The position numbers and the translations under genes were made by a program. The notes beneath the pieces were generated by a model, which worked only from the letters and a program-made list of their open reading frames with translations, was not told where the DNA came from and did no database searches. Below, piece after piece: positions 1-6,639 of a DNA stretch of 64,000 nt. Origin of the DNA: Planctomycetota bacterium (GTDB taxonomy: Bacteria > Planctomycetota > PUPC01 > JACPCR01); assembly GCA_016179685.1 (NCBI GenBank), contig JACPCR010000065.1:21581-85580 (forward strand). Reading direction: 5' to 3'. Numbering within the stretch: the first letter of the stretch is position 1; the number at the start of each line of letters is the position of its first letter.

Positions 1-325
1 GAAGGAACAGGAAGACCAGGAGATGGCAGCCCCATCGATGCAACTGGAGGACGAGCCAGCCGAGCCGGACGTTGTCGGCCACGTGGGCCACGCTTTCGTA
101 GGCCTCCCTCGGCGTGGGACGATAATAGAAGAGGAGCAGCAGACCCGTCGCGGCCAGGAGGGCCCAACAGGCGGCGACACTCCAGCCGAGAGTCAAGGCC
201 CACCCGGTGGATGGCGGGGCCGGCCGGCCGGCCTCTCGCAAGAGAACCTGCCGCCACCGGTTGGCATCACCCCGGTTTCCAAGACGCCGGTCCAAGGCTT
301 CCGTCCACCTTTCGACAAATTCCAT
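1..325 (-). CDS. Cytochrome b (bc1/b6f type), N-terminal part, cut by window edge
   Basis: Reverse-strand frame that is open to base 1 and continues outside the window. About 108 codons are visible from an ATG at 325; a TTG at 370 in the same frame is an alternative start. The translation has an amphipathic N-terminus, a hydrophobic helix (GWALTLGWSVAACWALLAAT), then LLLLFYYRPTPREAYESV, a W-L-x-x-x-L-H-R-W-G motif and another hydrophobic run. The YYRPTP..A..SV and HRWG signatures are those of the first two helices of cytochrome b6/b, where H binds haem. It lies directly downstream of the Rieske gene, as in quinol:cytochrome c oxidoreductase operons, so the two should form the core of a membrane bc-type complex. 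Only the start of the gene is seen. Confidence 0.8.
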   Translation of the reverse strand, partial: MEFVERWTEALDRRLGNRGDANRWRQVLLREAGRPAPPSTGWALTLGWSVAACWALLAATGLLLLFYYRPTPREAYESVAHVADNVRLGWLVLQLHRWGCHLLVFLFL

Positions 326-370
326 GGGGACTTCCCCGGGGTAGACGACTTTGCTGGTAAACTCGTTCAA

Positions 371-406
371 TGAAATCCGCGAGCCCGAAGGGCGGAGCGG
401 ATTTCA
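371..406 (-). repeat. Single-hairpin copy of the stop-codon-abutting element
   Basis: A 36-bp inverted repeat whose arms are TGAAATCCGC and GCGGATTTCA with a GC-rich centre. Read on the minus strand, its first three bases (406-404) are the TGA stop codon of the Rieske gene. It fills the gap between the Rieske and cytochrome b genes. Related copies are at 2377-2465, 19202-19289, 19893-19974 and 53376-53412. Confidence 0.85.
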
Positions 407-826
407 TGAGCTTTCTTCCAGAAGCAGGCGGCCCCCTGTGATGCGCAGGTTGAGGGCCTTGAGAGGCGACCGAACGGGTCCGCGCAGAGGCTTGCCGCCG
501 CGGTCAAATGCGCCGCCGTGGCAGGAGCAGAAAAACTCGCCGGCCTCAGGCCGCCAGCGCACGGGACAACCGAGATGAGTGCAGGCAGCGGAGAAGGCCC
601 GGCACTGCCCGGCCTCCTTGAGGACAACGATCGGGCCGGATTCGAGGGTCCGAACGACGACGCCCTCGGGAATCTCATCGACCGGACCAAGGTCCGTGAA
701 GCCCGATGCCCGTGATTTCCTGGGCGGCCAGAGGAACGCTGCGGCCGCAGTAGCGACGGCCGCAGCGGCCGCGAAGAGGGGCAACCCCGCCAGCCACCTC
801 AAAAAAACCCTCCGCGTCGGTCCCAA
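404..826 (-). CDS. Rieske [2Fe-2S] protein of a quinol:cytochrome c reductase-type complex
   Basis: 140 aa, starting at TTG (826) behind a GAGG-type ribosome site. The N-terminus has twin arginines (TRRVFLRWL, residues 4-12) followed by one hydrophobic helix (about 13-33): a Tat-type signal anchor, as is usual for Rieske proteins. The cluster-binding motifs are CTHLGC (C82, H84, C87) and CSCHGG (C100, C102, H103). The four ligands and the two disulfide cysteines are all present. The C-terminal part (PLRGPVRSPL) fits the Rieske fold. It follows the ACT gene by 21 bp and precedes a cytochrome b gene, so it is likely the iron-sulfur subunit of the same electron-transfer complex at the outer face of the cytoplasmic membrane. 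The stop codon lies inside a hairpin element. Confidence 0.92.
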   Translation of the reverse strand: MGPTRRVFLRWLAGLPLFAAAAAVATAAAAFLWPPRKSRASGFTDLGPVDEIPEGVVVRTLESGPIVVLKEAGQCRAFSAACTHLGCPVRWRPEAGEFFCSCHGGAFDRGGKPLRGPVRSPLKALNLRITGGRLLLEESS

Positions 827-847
827 GGTCCTCGACCCTCGCGTCGA

Positions 848-1246
848 TCATCTCCGTGACGAGCGGGCTGACAACGCCTTCCGCGCCTTGCCCAGGTTCG
901 AAACGCGCAGGAAAAGAACACCTTCCGCTGCGTCGGCGCTGCCGTAGGCATACTCGATGTTCACGCCCGCCCGCCCCAACTTGCGGGCCACCTCGCCCAG
1001 GGCGCCCGGCTTGTTCGTCAGCCTCACCGCCAGCACATCCGTCTCCACCACCAGCGTCCCGCGCTCACCCAGGAGATGCACCGCTTTTTGAGGATTGTCC
1101 ACCACCAGTCGCACCACGGCGTGGTCCACCGTGTCGCTCACCGAAATCGCTCTTAGATTGATATTCGTCCCCGAAAGGACCCGGCAGACCTCCGCGAGAA
1201 CCCCGGGCTTGTTCTGCAAGAAGATCGAAAGTTGCCGTTCGACCAT
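848..1246 (-). CDS. Tandem ACT-domain protein
   Basis: 132 aa. Two ACT domains are visible: residues 4-70 (LSIFLQNKPGVLAEVCRVLS, then GTNINLRAISVSD) and 72-130 (LAVRLTNKPGALGEVARKLG, then RAGVNIEYAYGS). The NKPG.L.EV motif with a following glycine and N-I is the ligand-binding edge of the fold. There is no catalytic domain, so this is a free-standing amino-acid sensor of the kind often annotated as an amino-acid-binding ACT protein. It is the first gene of the cluster leading to the Rieske and cytochrome b genes, 21 bp apart, but no functional link to respiration is evident. The ligand cannot be read from the sequence. Confidence 0.88.
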   Translation of the reverse strand: MVERQLSIFLQNKPGVLAEVCRVLSGTNINLRAISVSDTVDHAVVRLVVDNPQKAVHLLGERGTLVVETDVLAVRLTNKPGALGEVARKLGRAGVNIEYAYGSADAAEGVLFLRVSNLGKARKALSARSSRR

Positions 1247-1673
1247 GTTCGGTGCTCCTCGATGAAGAAAGGTGGAAAGGTCTTCGACCGAAAGACGCGG
1301 GCCGCCGTCAGGCTCCGTGGGAGATTAACATTTCTCATTGTATCCAGAGCGTGCAAGGCTAACAACGTTAGCACACGGGCACGGAAGTGCATTCCCACTT
1401 CCACTTGTCATCGGCGGTGAGTCGCGCCCCGCTTATCCGGTCATCGTGCCCCGGGGCGCGCCACCCCGGAAATTTCGAGAGGAATCTTGGCCGCTATTTT
1501 ACTTTGTATTTCATTACCCATTACAAATTAATGACTTACATGAACCTTCCGTTCGTGCGCGAACACTTGACAGGCCCCTTCGGGTAACCGGAAGGGGTGG
1601 AGCGCGCTCACCGGATAAGTGGGGCGCGCTCTGACCGGTCGTGACATCCGTGCCCGTGTACTAGAGGTTGCAA
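1247..1673. other. Intergenic region with hairpins and an inverted-repeat-bounded segment
   Basis: 427 bp between the ACT gene and the cyclase gene, with no convincing reading frame. It contains the segment 1423-1628 listed separately, a CG-rich palindrome near 1550 (GTTCG..CGAAC) and a seven-base-pair stem near 1575-1597 (CCCCTTC..GAAGGGG). The central part (1490-1545) is AT-rich compared with its surroundings. Confidence 0.6.
1423..1628. repeat. 206-bp segment bounded by 19-bp inverted repeats
   Basis: The left end (1423-1441, CGCGCCCCGCTTATCCGGT) and right end (1610-1628) are reverse complements with one mismatch. The interior carries two smaller hairpins and no reading frame. The architecture is that of a small non-autonomous element (MITE-like) or a very large stem. 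No target-site duplication could be verified by eye. Confidence 0.5.
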
Positions 1674-2141
1674 TCAGGGTCCGTCGAGCAGCCGCCGAAG
1701 CTCGGGCGAAACAACGAGATCGCCCGACGGCATCCGGAACAGCTCCATGACCGGTCTGCCGATGATGTCGAGAGGCTCATGTGTGGCCGTGCCGAGCGGA
1801 CCGCAAATGGCCGTGCCCACGTGCGCCCTGACCCGGAGTCGGCCTTGTGGGCTCAATCGAATGAGGGGGTCCCTGGCCTTCTCGCTCAGGCTTTTGAGGG
1901 CTTGCACCGCGTCTCTTGCACGCTCCGGTGGAAAAACCAGGAGAGCCCCGTCACCCATGAACTTGACGACCCTGCCGCCGGCGCTTTCCACGATCTTGCC
2001 GACTACAGCGTAAAATTGGGCCAATGCATCGAAGGTTTCACGGTCGCACCTGGCCTGGGCATCTCGTGCGAAGCCGGTGATGTCGGCGAGGCCGACAACG
2101 ATACGCATCTCCGTGGGTGACGTGATTTCATCGAGAAACAT
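1674..2141 (-). CDS. Stand-alone class III adenylate/guanylate cyclase domain
   Basis: 155 aa, ATG start at 2141 behind GCGAGGG. The fold is complete but short: VGLADITGF (first metal aspartate, near residue 20), GGRVVKFMGDGALLVF (second metal aspartate in GDG, near 64), RVRAHVGTAICGPLG and DIIGRPV (dimer and substrate region). There is no sensor, HAMP or membrane segment, so any input must come from a partner protein. The family makes cAMP or cGMP from ATP or GTP, but some short members in this group act as regulatory or pseudo-cyclases. The transition-state Asn/Arg pair is not clearly present (the IGRPVMEL stretch is where it is expected), so activity is uncertain. Its upstream DNA shares a 49-bp block with that of the ECF sigma gene at 18.7 kb. 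Confidence 0.82.
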   Translation of the reverse strand: MFLDEITSPTEMRIVVGLADITGFARDAQARCDRETFDALAQFYAVVGKIVESAGGRVVKFMGDGALLVFPPERARDAVQALKSLSEKARDPLIRLSPQGRLRVRAHVGTAICGPLGTATHEPLDIIGRPVMELFRMPSGDLVVSPELRRLLDGP

Positions 2142-2231
2142 GGATGCCCTCGCTGGGTGGCGATGGACGCGCTCTCGCAGGCGACCGTCGGTTCATAACT
2201 TCTTATTTTGGCGTGTTTTGCCTTCCTTATA

Positions 2232-2280
2232 GGCGCTTGGGGCGTCAAACTTGAAAAAACTTTTTAACTCTGAGTTGCAC
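2232..2280 (-). promoter_or_regulatory. Conserved 49-bp block upstream of cyclase gene (copy 1)
   Basis: A 49-bp stretch that matches 18749-18797 at about 41 of 49 positions. Both copies lie upstream of a minus-strand regulatory gene (cyclase here, ECF sigma factor there). It contains GGCGCTTGGGGCG, then CAAACTTGAA and CTTTTTAA, with A+T-rich spacing. A shared promoter, operator or leader is a reasonable inference. The distance to the cyclase start codon is about 90 bp. Confidence 0.55.
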
Positions 2281-2376
2281 TTCAAGGGTGTAAGAACTTT
2301 TTCGATCCCGACCCCGACCTGCGCTCTATCGAGATGATCCAGGATAAACCAAGAAGTTGGAAATTTGAGTTAGAAA

Positions 2377-2465
2377 CTTCTGCTTACCCGCCAGGGTTGG
2401 GCCGGCGAAGCCGGGACAATCCTGGCTCCGAAATCCGTGTAGCCCGGAAGGCGCAGCGGATTTCA
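2377..2465. repeat. Double-hairpin intergenic element, copy 2
   Basis: 89 bp made of two adjacent inverted repeats. The first is centred on CCGGCGAAGCCGG with flanking CCAGG..CCTGG arms. The second runs from GAAATCCG to CGGATTTC. It is the same compound structure as at 19202-19289 and, reversed, at 19893-19974. Read on the minus strand it begins with TGA at 2465-2463, which is the stop codon of the Rpn remnant frame. Confidence 0.85.
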
Positions 2466-2962
2466 ATGGGTCCCTCCGTCCTCGATTATCCGAAACCTTG
2501 GAAACGGCTTCAACAGCCAAGGTGAAGAGATGTTCCGATGTCGGCCCCGCCATCGGGGCACGAAGGGAATCAATCCCGGGCACCCTGCAGCAAGAACCTC
2601 CTCACCATCCAATTCCCATAGCAGAATCTCATCACACTCAAACAGGTGCAGCCTCTTCCCCAGTACGGTCTCCTCAAATCGGTTGGCGCCCGGACCTGGA
2701 TGGGCTTTGTCGGTGAGAGAGCAGATCACAGAATACACGGGGAGGTCATGCACCTCTCGCGCCCGTACCCGGTATCCCAGCCAGTCAAAGAGTTTCTTCT
2801 GGTCGTACTCGGTCTGAAATTCGGCCTGGAGTAGGAAGATTTCGCCGCTGGTGGTGACGCGGACAAGTCAATCCAGACGCCGTTCGCCGGCCGGAAGGTT
2901 GGGACTGAGCACTTCCACGGCCTTAACTCGCCGACGCAGGGCGAAGGAGGCGAGATCGACCG
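2463..2962 (-). pseudogene. Remnant of an Rpn-family (PD-(D/E)XK) nuclease/transposase gene
   Basis: Read on the minus strand from about 2962, the frame gives a strand-like segment ending in VEVLSPNLPAGERRLD, an in-frame TGA at 2868-2870, then GEIFLLQAEFQTEYD. After a helix, it gives LPVYSVICSLTD, a RFEETVLGKRLHLFECDEIL segment, and LAAGCPGLIPFVP. The order E-I-F-L-L-Q-x-E-F-Q (the D/E-x-Q/K core), a V-y-x-x-I-x-x-L strand, an L-W-E-L-D segment and a G-L-I-P-F-x-P end is the hallmark of Rpn/PD-(D/E)XK transposase-like proteins. The N-terminal third is missing where the palindromic array begins, there is an internal stop, and the C-terminus runs out in a hairpin element. It is therefore a broken copy. 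Confidence 0.6.
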
Positions 2963-2965
2963 GCG

Positions 2966-3917
2966 TGGGGTGTGCGCCACCACGAGTTCGGAAAGCTCCA
3001 CCCCACACCTGTGCAGGTGTGAGGGGTGACCGAACAGGAGTGCCAATTCCCTCCCCCACACCTGTGCAGGTGTGAGGAGCGACCGAACAGGAGTGCCAAT
3101 TCCCTCCCCCACACCTGTGCAGGTGTGAGGGGTGACCGAACAGGAGTGCCAATTCCCTCCCCCACACCTGTGCAGGTGTGAGGGGTGTGCGCCACCACGA
3201 GTTCCGAAGCCTCCACCCCACACCTGTGCAGGTATGAGGGGTGCGCGCCACCACGAGTTCCGAAAGCTCCACCCCACACCTGTGCAGGTGTGAGGGGCGA
3301 CCGAACAGGAGTGCCAATTCCCTCCCCCACACCTGTGCAGGTGTGAGGGGTGCGCGCCACCACGAGTTCGGAAGCCTCCACCCCACACCTGTGCAGGTAT
3401 GAGGGGTGCGCGCCACCACGAGTTCGGAAAGCTCCACCCCACACCTGTGCAGGTGTGAGGGGTGACCGAACAGGAGTGCGCATTGCGTGCCCCACACTTG
3501 TGCAGGTGAGAGGGGCGACCGAACAGGAGTGCCCATTGCGTGCCCCACACCTGTGCAGGTGTGAGGGGCGCGCACCACCACGAGTTCCGAAACCCTCGCC
3601 CGTACACCCTTTCAGGTGTGCGGCAAACGGTTTTACCGCCTGTTCCATCGACGTCCTCGAAGACGTAAATTCAGTACGCAGTACACACATAAGCGGACGG
3701 TCAGATGCACGCGCAGCGGTCCGATTAGACGCGTCGCATTCGCCCCGCACCTGTTCAGGTGTGCGCACAGGCCGGTAATGTAACGACCCCAAGGCCCTGG
3801 CAGTGGCCGGGACCGCATGCCCTGCGCACAGTTGTTCAAGTGTGCGCAGGGGGCGCGACGACGACCTCGAGGCCTTACACGCGGGTCCCATCCCCTGCGC
3901 ACAGTGGTCCAAGCTGG
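2966..3917. repeat. Palindrome array with 53/56-bp period
   Basis: Eleven closely matching cores of CACACCTGTGCAGGTGTG (8-bp perfect arms, 2-nt centre) start at 3004, 3057, 3110, 3163, 3219, 3275, 3328, 3384, 3440, 3493 and 3546. Degenerate cores follow near 3603, 3746, 3825 and 3894. Intervals are exactly 53 or 56 bp. The DNA between cores is of only two kinds: type A (begins GACCGAACAGGAGTGC, 53-bp unit) and type B (contains GCGCCACCACGAGTTC, 56-bp unit), in the order B-AAA-BB-A-BB-AA-B. Because spacers are reused, this is not an ordinary CRISPR. The cores decay towards the right end. No gene is convincingly encoded, and 3918-4125 shows nothing more than a short inverted repeat at 4111-4130. 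Confidence 0.95.
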
Positions 3918-4125
3918 AGGCGACCGGGCTTCAGATGGAACGGTTGGCGAAACAGGGCTTGGCCTGTCTCATCCGAACTTAGCGCATGAAGTCCTGTGGT
4001 CGGGAGTGCTCCAGTTGAGACCCCTGGACCATTCTTGAGTGCGGGCAGAAGGGGTCCAGGGATAAGGGGATAGGGGACAAGGGAAAGACGAAAGCCGCAG
4101 CCTTCAGCCTAGTAGACAAGCTCGT

Positions 4126-5934
4126 CTACTGCCGGTCGATTTTGCGGATGGCTTCGGCCGCGCGGGACTGCATCGGCTCGTAGGGGTCGTTCATGGCTTG
4201 ACGAAGGGCGGGCACGGCATCCCTGGCCTCCGGCCCGATCTGGCCCAGGGCGTCCGTAGCATTCAGCCGTACGCCTTCATCCTCGTCTTTCAGAGCCTGG
4301 ACCAGACGGGGCGCGGCCGCCTTGGCGCGCGGTCCCAAAGCGACCAGGGCGGCTGCGGCGGCGGACCGGACGTAAGCTTGGTCGTCGTCCAAGGCCGCGA
4401 TCAACAGGGGCACGGCGGCCTCCGGATCGGGGTCGGTCGCTGAGAGAGCCTGTGCGGCGGCCTGCCGCACGCGGGGATGCTTGTCACTCAGCAGTGCGAG
4501 GAGAGAGGGCGAGGCCGATCGGGCTTCCGGCCCGATCCGGAACAGGGTCCAGGCGGCTGCTTCGCGGATGTCGGACTCGGGGTCGCCGAGTCTTTCGGCC
4601 AGCGGGCCCGCGGCTTCGGCCGCCTGGGGCCCAGCCAATTCCACTGCCCGGATGGCCTTGAGCCGCAGCTCCTTGTCCTCGTGTCCGAGGGCTGCGATGA
4701 ATCCCCGAATGCTCTCCCCTCTTCGAGGATCGATCCGCTCGAGGGCGGTGACGGCTTCTTGCCTGACGCTGGGGTTGGCATCCGAAACACTCTGCACCAG
4801 GTCGGGGACTGCCCGCTTTGCCTTCTCGCGGAGGTGTCCCAGAGACAGGGCGGCCATGGAACGGACGTCAGGATGCTGATGGCGGAGGGCCTGAATCAGG
4901 AAATCGATGGGCTCGGGTTCGGTAGCGGCGAGCCTTCCCATGCCCATTACGGCGAGCTGGCGGACTCTTGGGTTTTCATCATTCAGGACTTCTGAGACGG
5001 CGGGCATGGCCGCCACGGCCTCGTGTCCGAGGTCTCCCAGGACATAAACGGCCGCGCCCCGGATATCGGCGTCATCAGCCTTCAATTCATCAAAGAGCGC
5101 CGGGATGACTTCCTTGTCGCCCCAACGAATCTTCCGGAGTGTCGCGGCAGCGGCCTTGTGGACGTCGTGGTTCTCGTCGCCCAGTCGGCTGATCAGCTCG
5201 GGTATCGCCTGCAAGGCGTCGGCCCCCGCGTCCCCCAGCCCGTGCGCCGCGTAGAACCGGATGGTCGGGTGGTGATTCCTGAGGGATCGAATCAAGGCGA
5301 GGATGGACGTGTCCTGCACCTGCGCCGGGTCTGCCTCCTGCACGGCCTCGATGGCCAGCTCGTTGGATTCTGCCTTGCCCTGCCAGAGTCCCTTCAGAAA
5401 AGGATCCTCCGCTGTATCGATATTCAACATGCACTTCAGCCTATGCTGGCCCCGTCCAGGAAAAACATGCTCGAGTTCAACGGTCAGGGACTTGGAAGGC
5501 TCGAGGTGCAAGCCTGGAAACCTGCCATGTCCGATCGCCAGGCCGGGATGCTGGAACTCATGAACCAGACCCTCCGGCCCGGTCTGGCGGGAACGAATGA
5601 ACCGATCCACCCAGCCCGGAAAAAGCATGGAAACGGGTTGCTCGCCCATGTTCTTGATGGTGAGTTTGATGGTGACGGCCGAGCCCGCCACGATGGTTGC
5701 ATCGGGCGGGTGGAGCTCGAGTCGCAAGATCGTATTGGGTCCGGACTGCTGCTCGGTCTGGGCGATTACCCGACCGACGGATAGACACGCAAGAAGAAGA
5801 GGGAGTCTAAGGGGTAGCGGCAAGAGAATAGGGATGCCTTGGCAGGGTGATCTGGGCCCGAGACAAAGAGCGAGGAACGCGGTCTGCCTGGAGGGCAGTG
5901 CTCTGTAGGCTGTCAGGAAAATGTCCCGCTTCAC
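4126..5934 (-). CDS. Secreted HEAT-repeat protein
   Basis: About 602 aa from a GTG at 5934, preceded by GGGAGAAAAGAG. This start puts a hydrophobic signal segment (LLPLPLRLPLLLACLSVG) at about residues 35-55, and avoids the overlap with the SUMF1 gene that an earlier start would give. Residues 60-190 form an immunoglobulin-like beta domain (RLELHPPDATIVAGSAVTIK..NMGEQPV). From about 195 to the end there are some ten HEAT repeats of about 37 residues, each with the pattern A-x-x-A-V-P-x-L-x-x-x-L-x-D and V-R-x-x-A-A-x-A-L. HEAT solenoids bind partner proteins. Nothing here suggests an enzyme. The gene is last in the probable ECF-led cluster. The stop codon lies inside a small inverted repeat (4111-4130). 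Confidence 0.85.
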   Translation of the reverse strand: MKRDIFLTAYRALPSRQTAFLALCLGPRSPCQGIPILLPLPLRLPLLLACLSVGRVIAQTEQQSGPNTILRLELHPPDATIVAGSAVTIKLTIKNMGEQPVSMLFPGWVDRFIRSRQTGPEGLVHEFQHPGLAIGHGRFPGLHLEPSKSLTVELEHVFPGRGQHRLKCMLNIDTAEDPFLKGLWQGKAESNELAIEAVQEADPAQVQDTSILALIRSLRNHHPTIRFYAAHGLGDAGADALQAIPELISRLGDENHDVHKAAAATLRKIRWGDKEVIPALFDELKADDADIRGAAVYVLGDLGHEAVAAMPAVSEVLNDENPRVRQLAVMGMGRLAATEPEPIDFLIQALRHQHPDVRSMAALSLGHLREKAKRAVPDLVQSVSDANPSVRQEAVTALERIDPRRGESIRGFIAALGHEDKELRLKAIRAVELAGPQAAEAAGPLAERLGDPESDIREAAAWTLFRIGPEARSASPSLLALLSDKHPRVRQAAAQALSATDPDPEAAVPLLIAALDDDQAYVRSAAAAALVALGPRAKAAAPRLVQALKDEDEGVRLNATDALGQIGPEARDAVPALRQAMNDPYEPMQSRAAEAIRKIDRQ

Positions 5935-5959
5935 AACTCTTTTCTCCCGGAAAATCCCG

Positions 5960-6538
5960 TCAGGGGTTAGAGTCCCGAGCCAGCCGGAAGCCGACATTGC
6001 CTATAGCGGCGGCGGGCCCCATGCCCCAGCGATAGGATGTGACACATTGCTTCTCAGTGTCGCCAAACCAGCCACCACCGCGTAAGACTCGAGTGGACGC
6101 GTCCTGACCCAGCCGCGAGGCACAGATTTCCCATACGTTGGCTGCCATGTTGTAGCAGCCATAAGCGCTGACACCGCCGGAAAACTCGTCGACGGGACAG
6201 GTCTTTTCAAACCCATCTTCCAGAGAGCCGCTATTGCATAATTTCACGGCAAACGCATCTCCCCAAGGATACACCCGCTTGCGCTTCAGCTTGGGTGACC
6301 AGGAGGCGGCCTTCTCCCACTCCTGTTCGGTGGGTAAGCGCCCGCCGCGCCATCGACAATAGGACCAGGCATCATACCAATCCACCTGAACCGCCGGGTG
6401 ATTCGGTGGGTCCCCTTTGAACCGCTTCCCATGGTCCTGTCCGTCCGGCTCGCCTCCCAGCAACTCCATCTTCTGGACGGCGCTAAGCCTCTTCTCGACC
6501 GGCAATTTCTGAAGCTCTACAAGCTGTTTCTCACCCAA
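5960..6538 (-). CDS. SUMF1/FGE-sulfatase domain protein, N-terminally truncated
   Basis: 192 aa. The C-terminal two thirds of the formylglycine-generating-enzyme fold are clear: [64 protein letters not shown] and a final VGFRLARD. The usual beginning of the family (a P-G-G-x-F-x-M-G strand region of roughly 80 residues) is absent. In the frame before the TTG at 6538 there is a stop about 18 bases upstream. Two strong hairpins (6585-6639) sit exactly where the missing part should be, so the gene looks decapitated. Family members either activate sulfatases or act as metal- or sugar-binding structural domains. With this truncation, activity is doubtful. Confidence 0.7.
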   Translation of the reverse strand: MGEKQLVELQKLPVEKRLSAVQKMELLGGEPDGQDHGKRFKGDPPNHPAVQVDWYDAWSYCRWRGGRLPTEQEWEKAASWSPKLKRKRVYPWGDAFAVKLCNSGSLEDGFEKTCPVDEFSGGVSAYGCYNMAANVWEICASRLGQDASTRVLRGGGWFGDTEKQCVTSYRWGMGPAAAIGNVGFRLARDSNP

Positions 6539-6584
6539 TTCGCTTCCCTCCGGTCATTTGCGCTTCTTAGTTCCCTGAAAACCG

Positions 6585-6639
6585 CGTCCGACGGCAGCCG
6601 TCGGACGCCCTGAGGAAGCGCTTCGCTTCCTCATCAGGG
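6585..6639. terminator. Two consecutive strong hairpins
   Basis: The first stem is CGTCCGACGG / CCGTCGGACG (6585-6607, three-base loop). The second is built on CCCTGA and GGAAGCG with CGCTTCC and TCAGGG (6608-6639, one three-base bulge). They lie between the SUMF1 fragment and the 1292-aa giant and include the giant's stop codon (6636-6634). There is no T-tract, so termination is possible but not proven. They also mark the truncation point of the SUMF1 gene. Confidence 0.55.

Noticed and set aside
3004..3563. Integron attC sites
   Set aside because: No GTTRRRY core sites, no cassettes between the repeats and no integrase gene.
2966..3620. CRISPR array
   Set aside because: Repeats are regular, but spacers are only two sequences used again and again, the repeat is a short palindrome, and no cas gene is present.
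2726..3912. Three long minus-strand reading frames (237-329 codons) across the palindrome array
   Set aside because: Both period lengths (53 and 56) are 2 modulo 3, so the same stop-free unit is read in all three frames in turn; the proteins are only frame-cycled repeats with no start signals.
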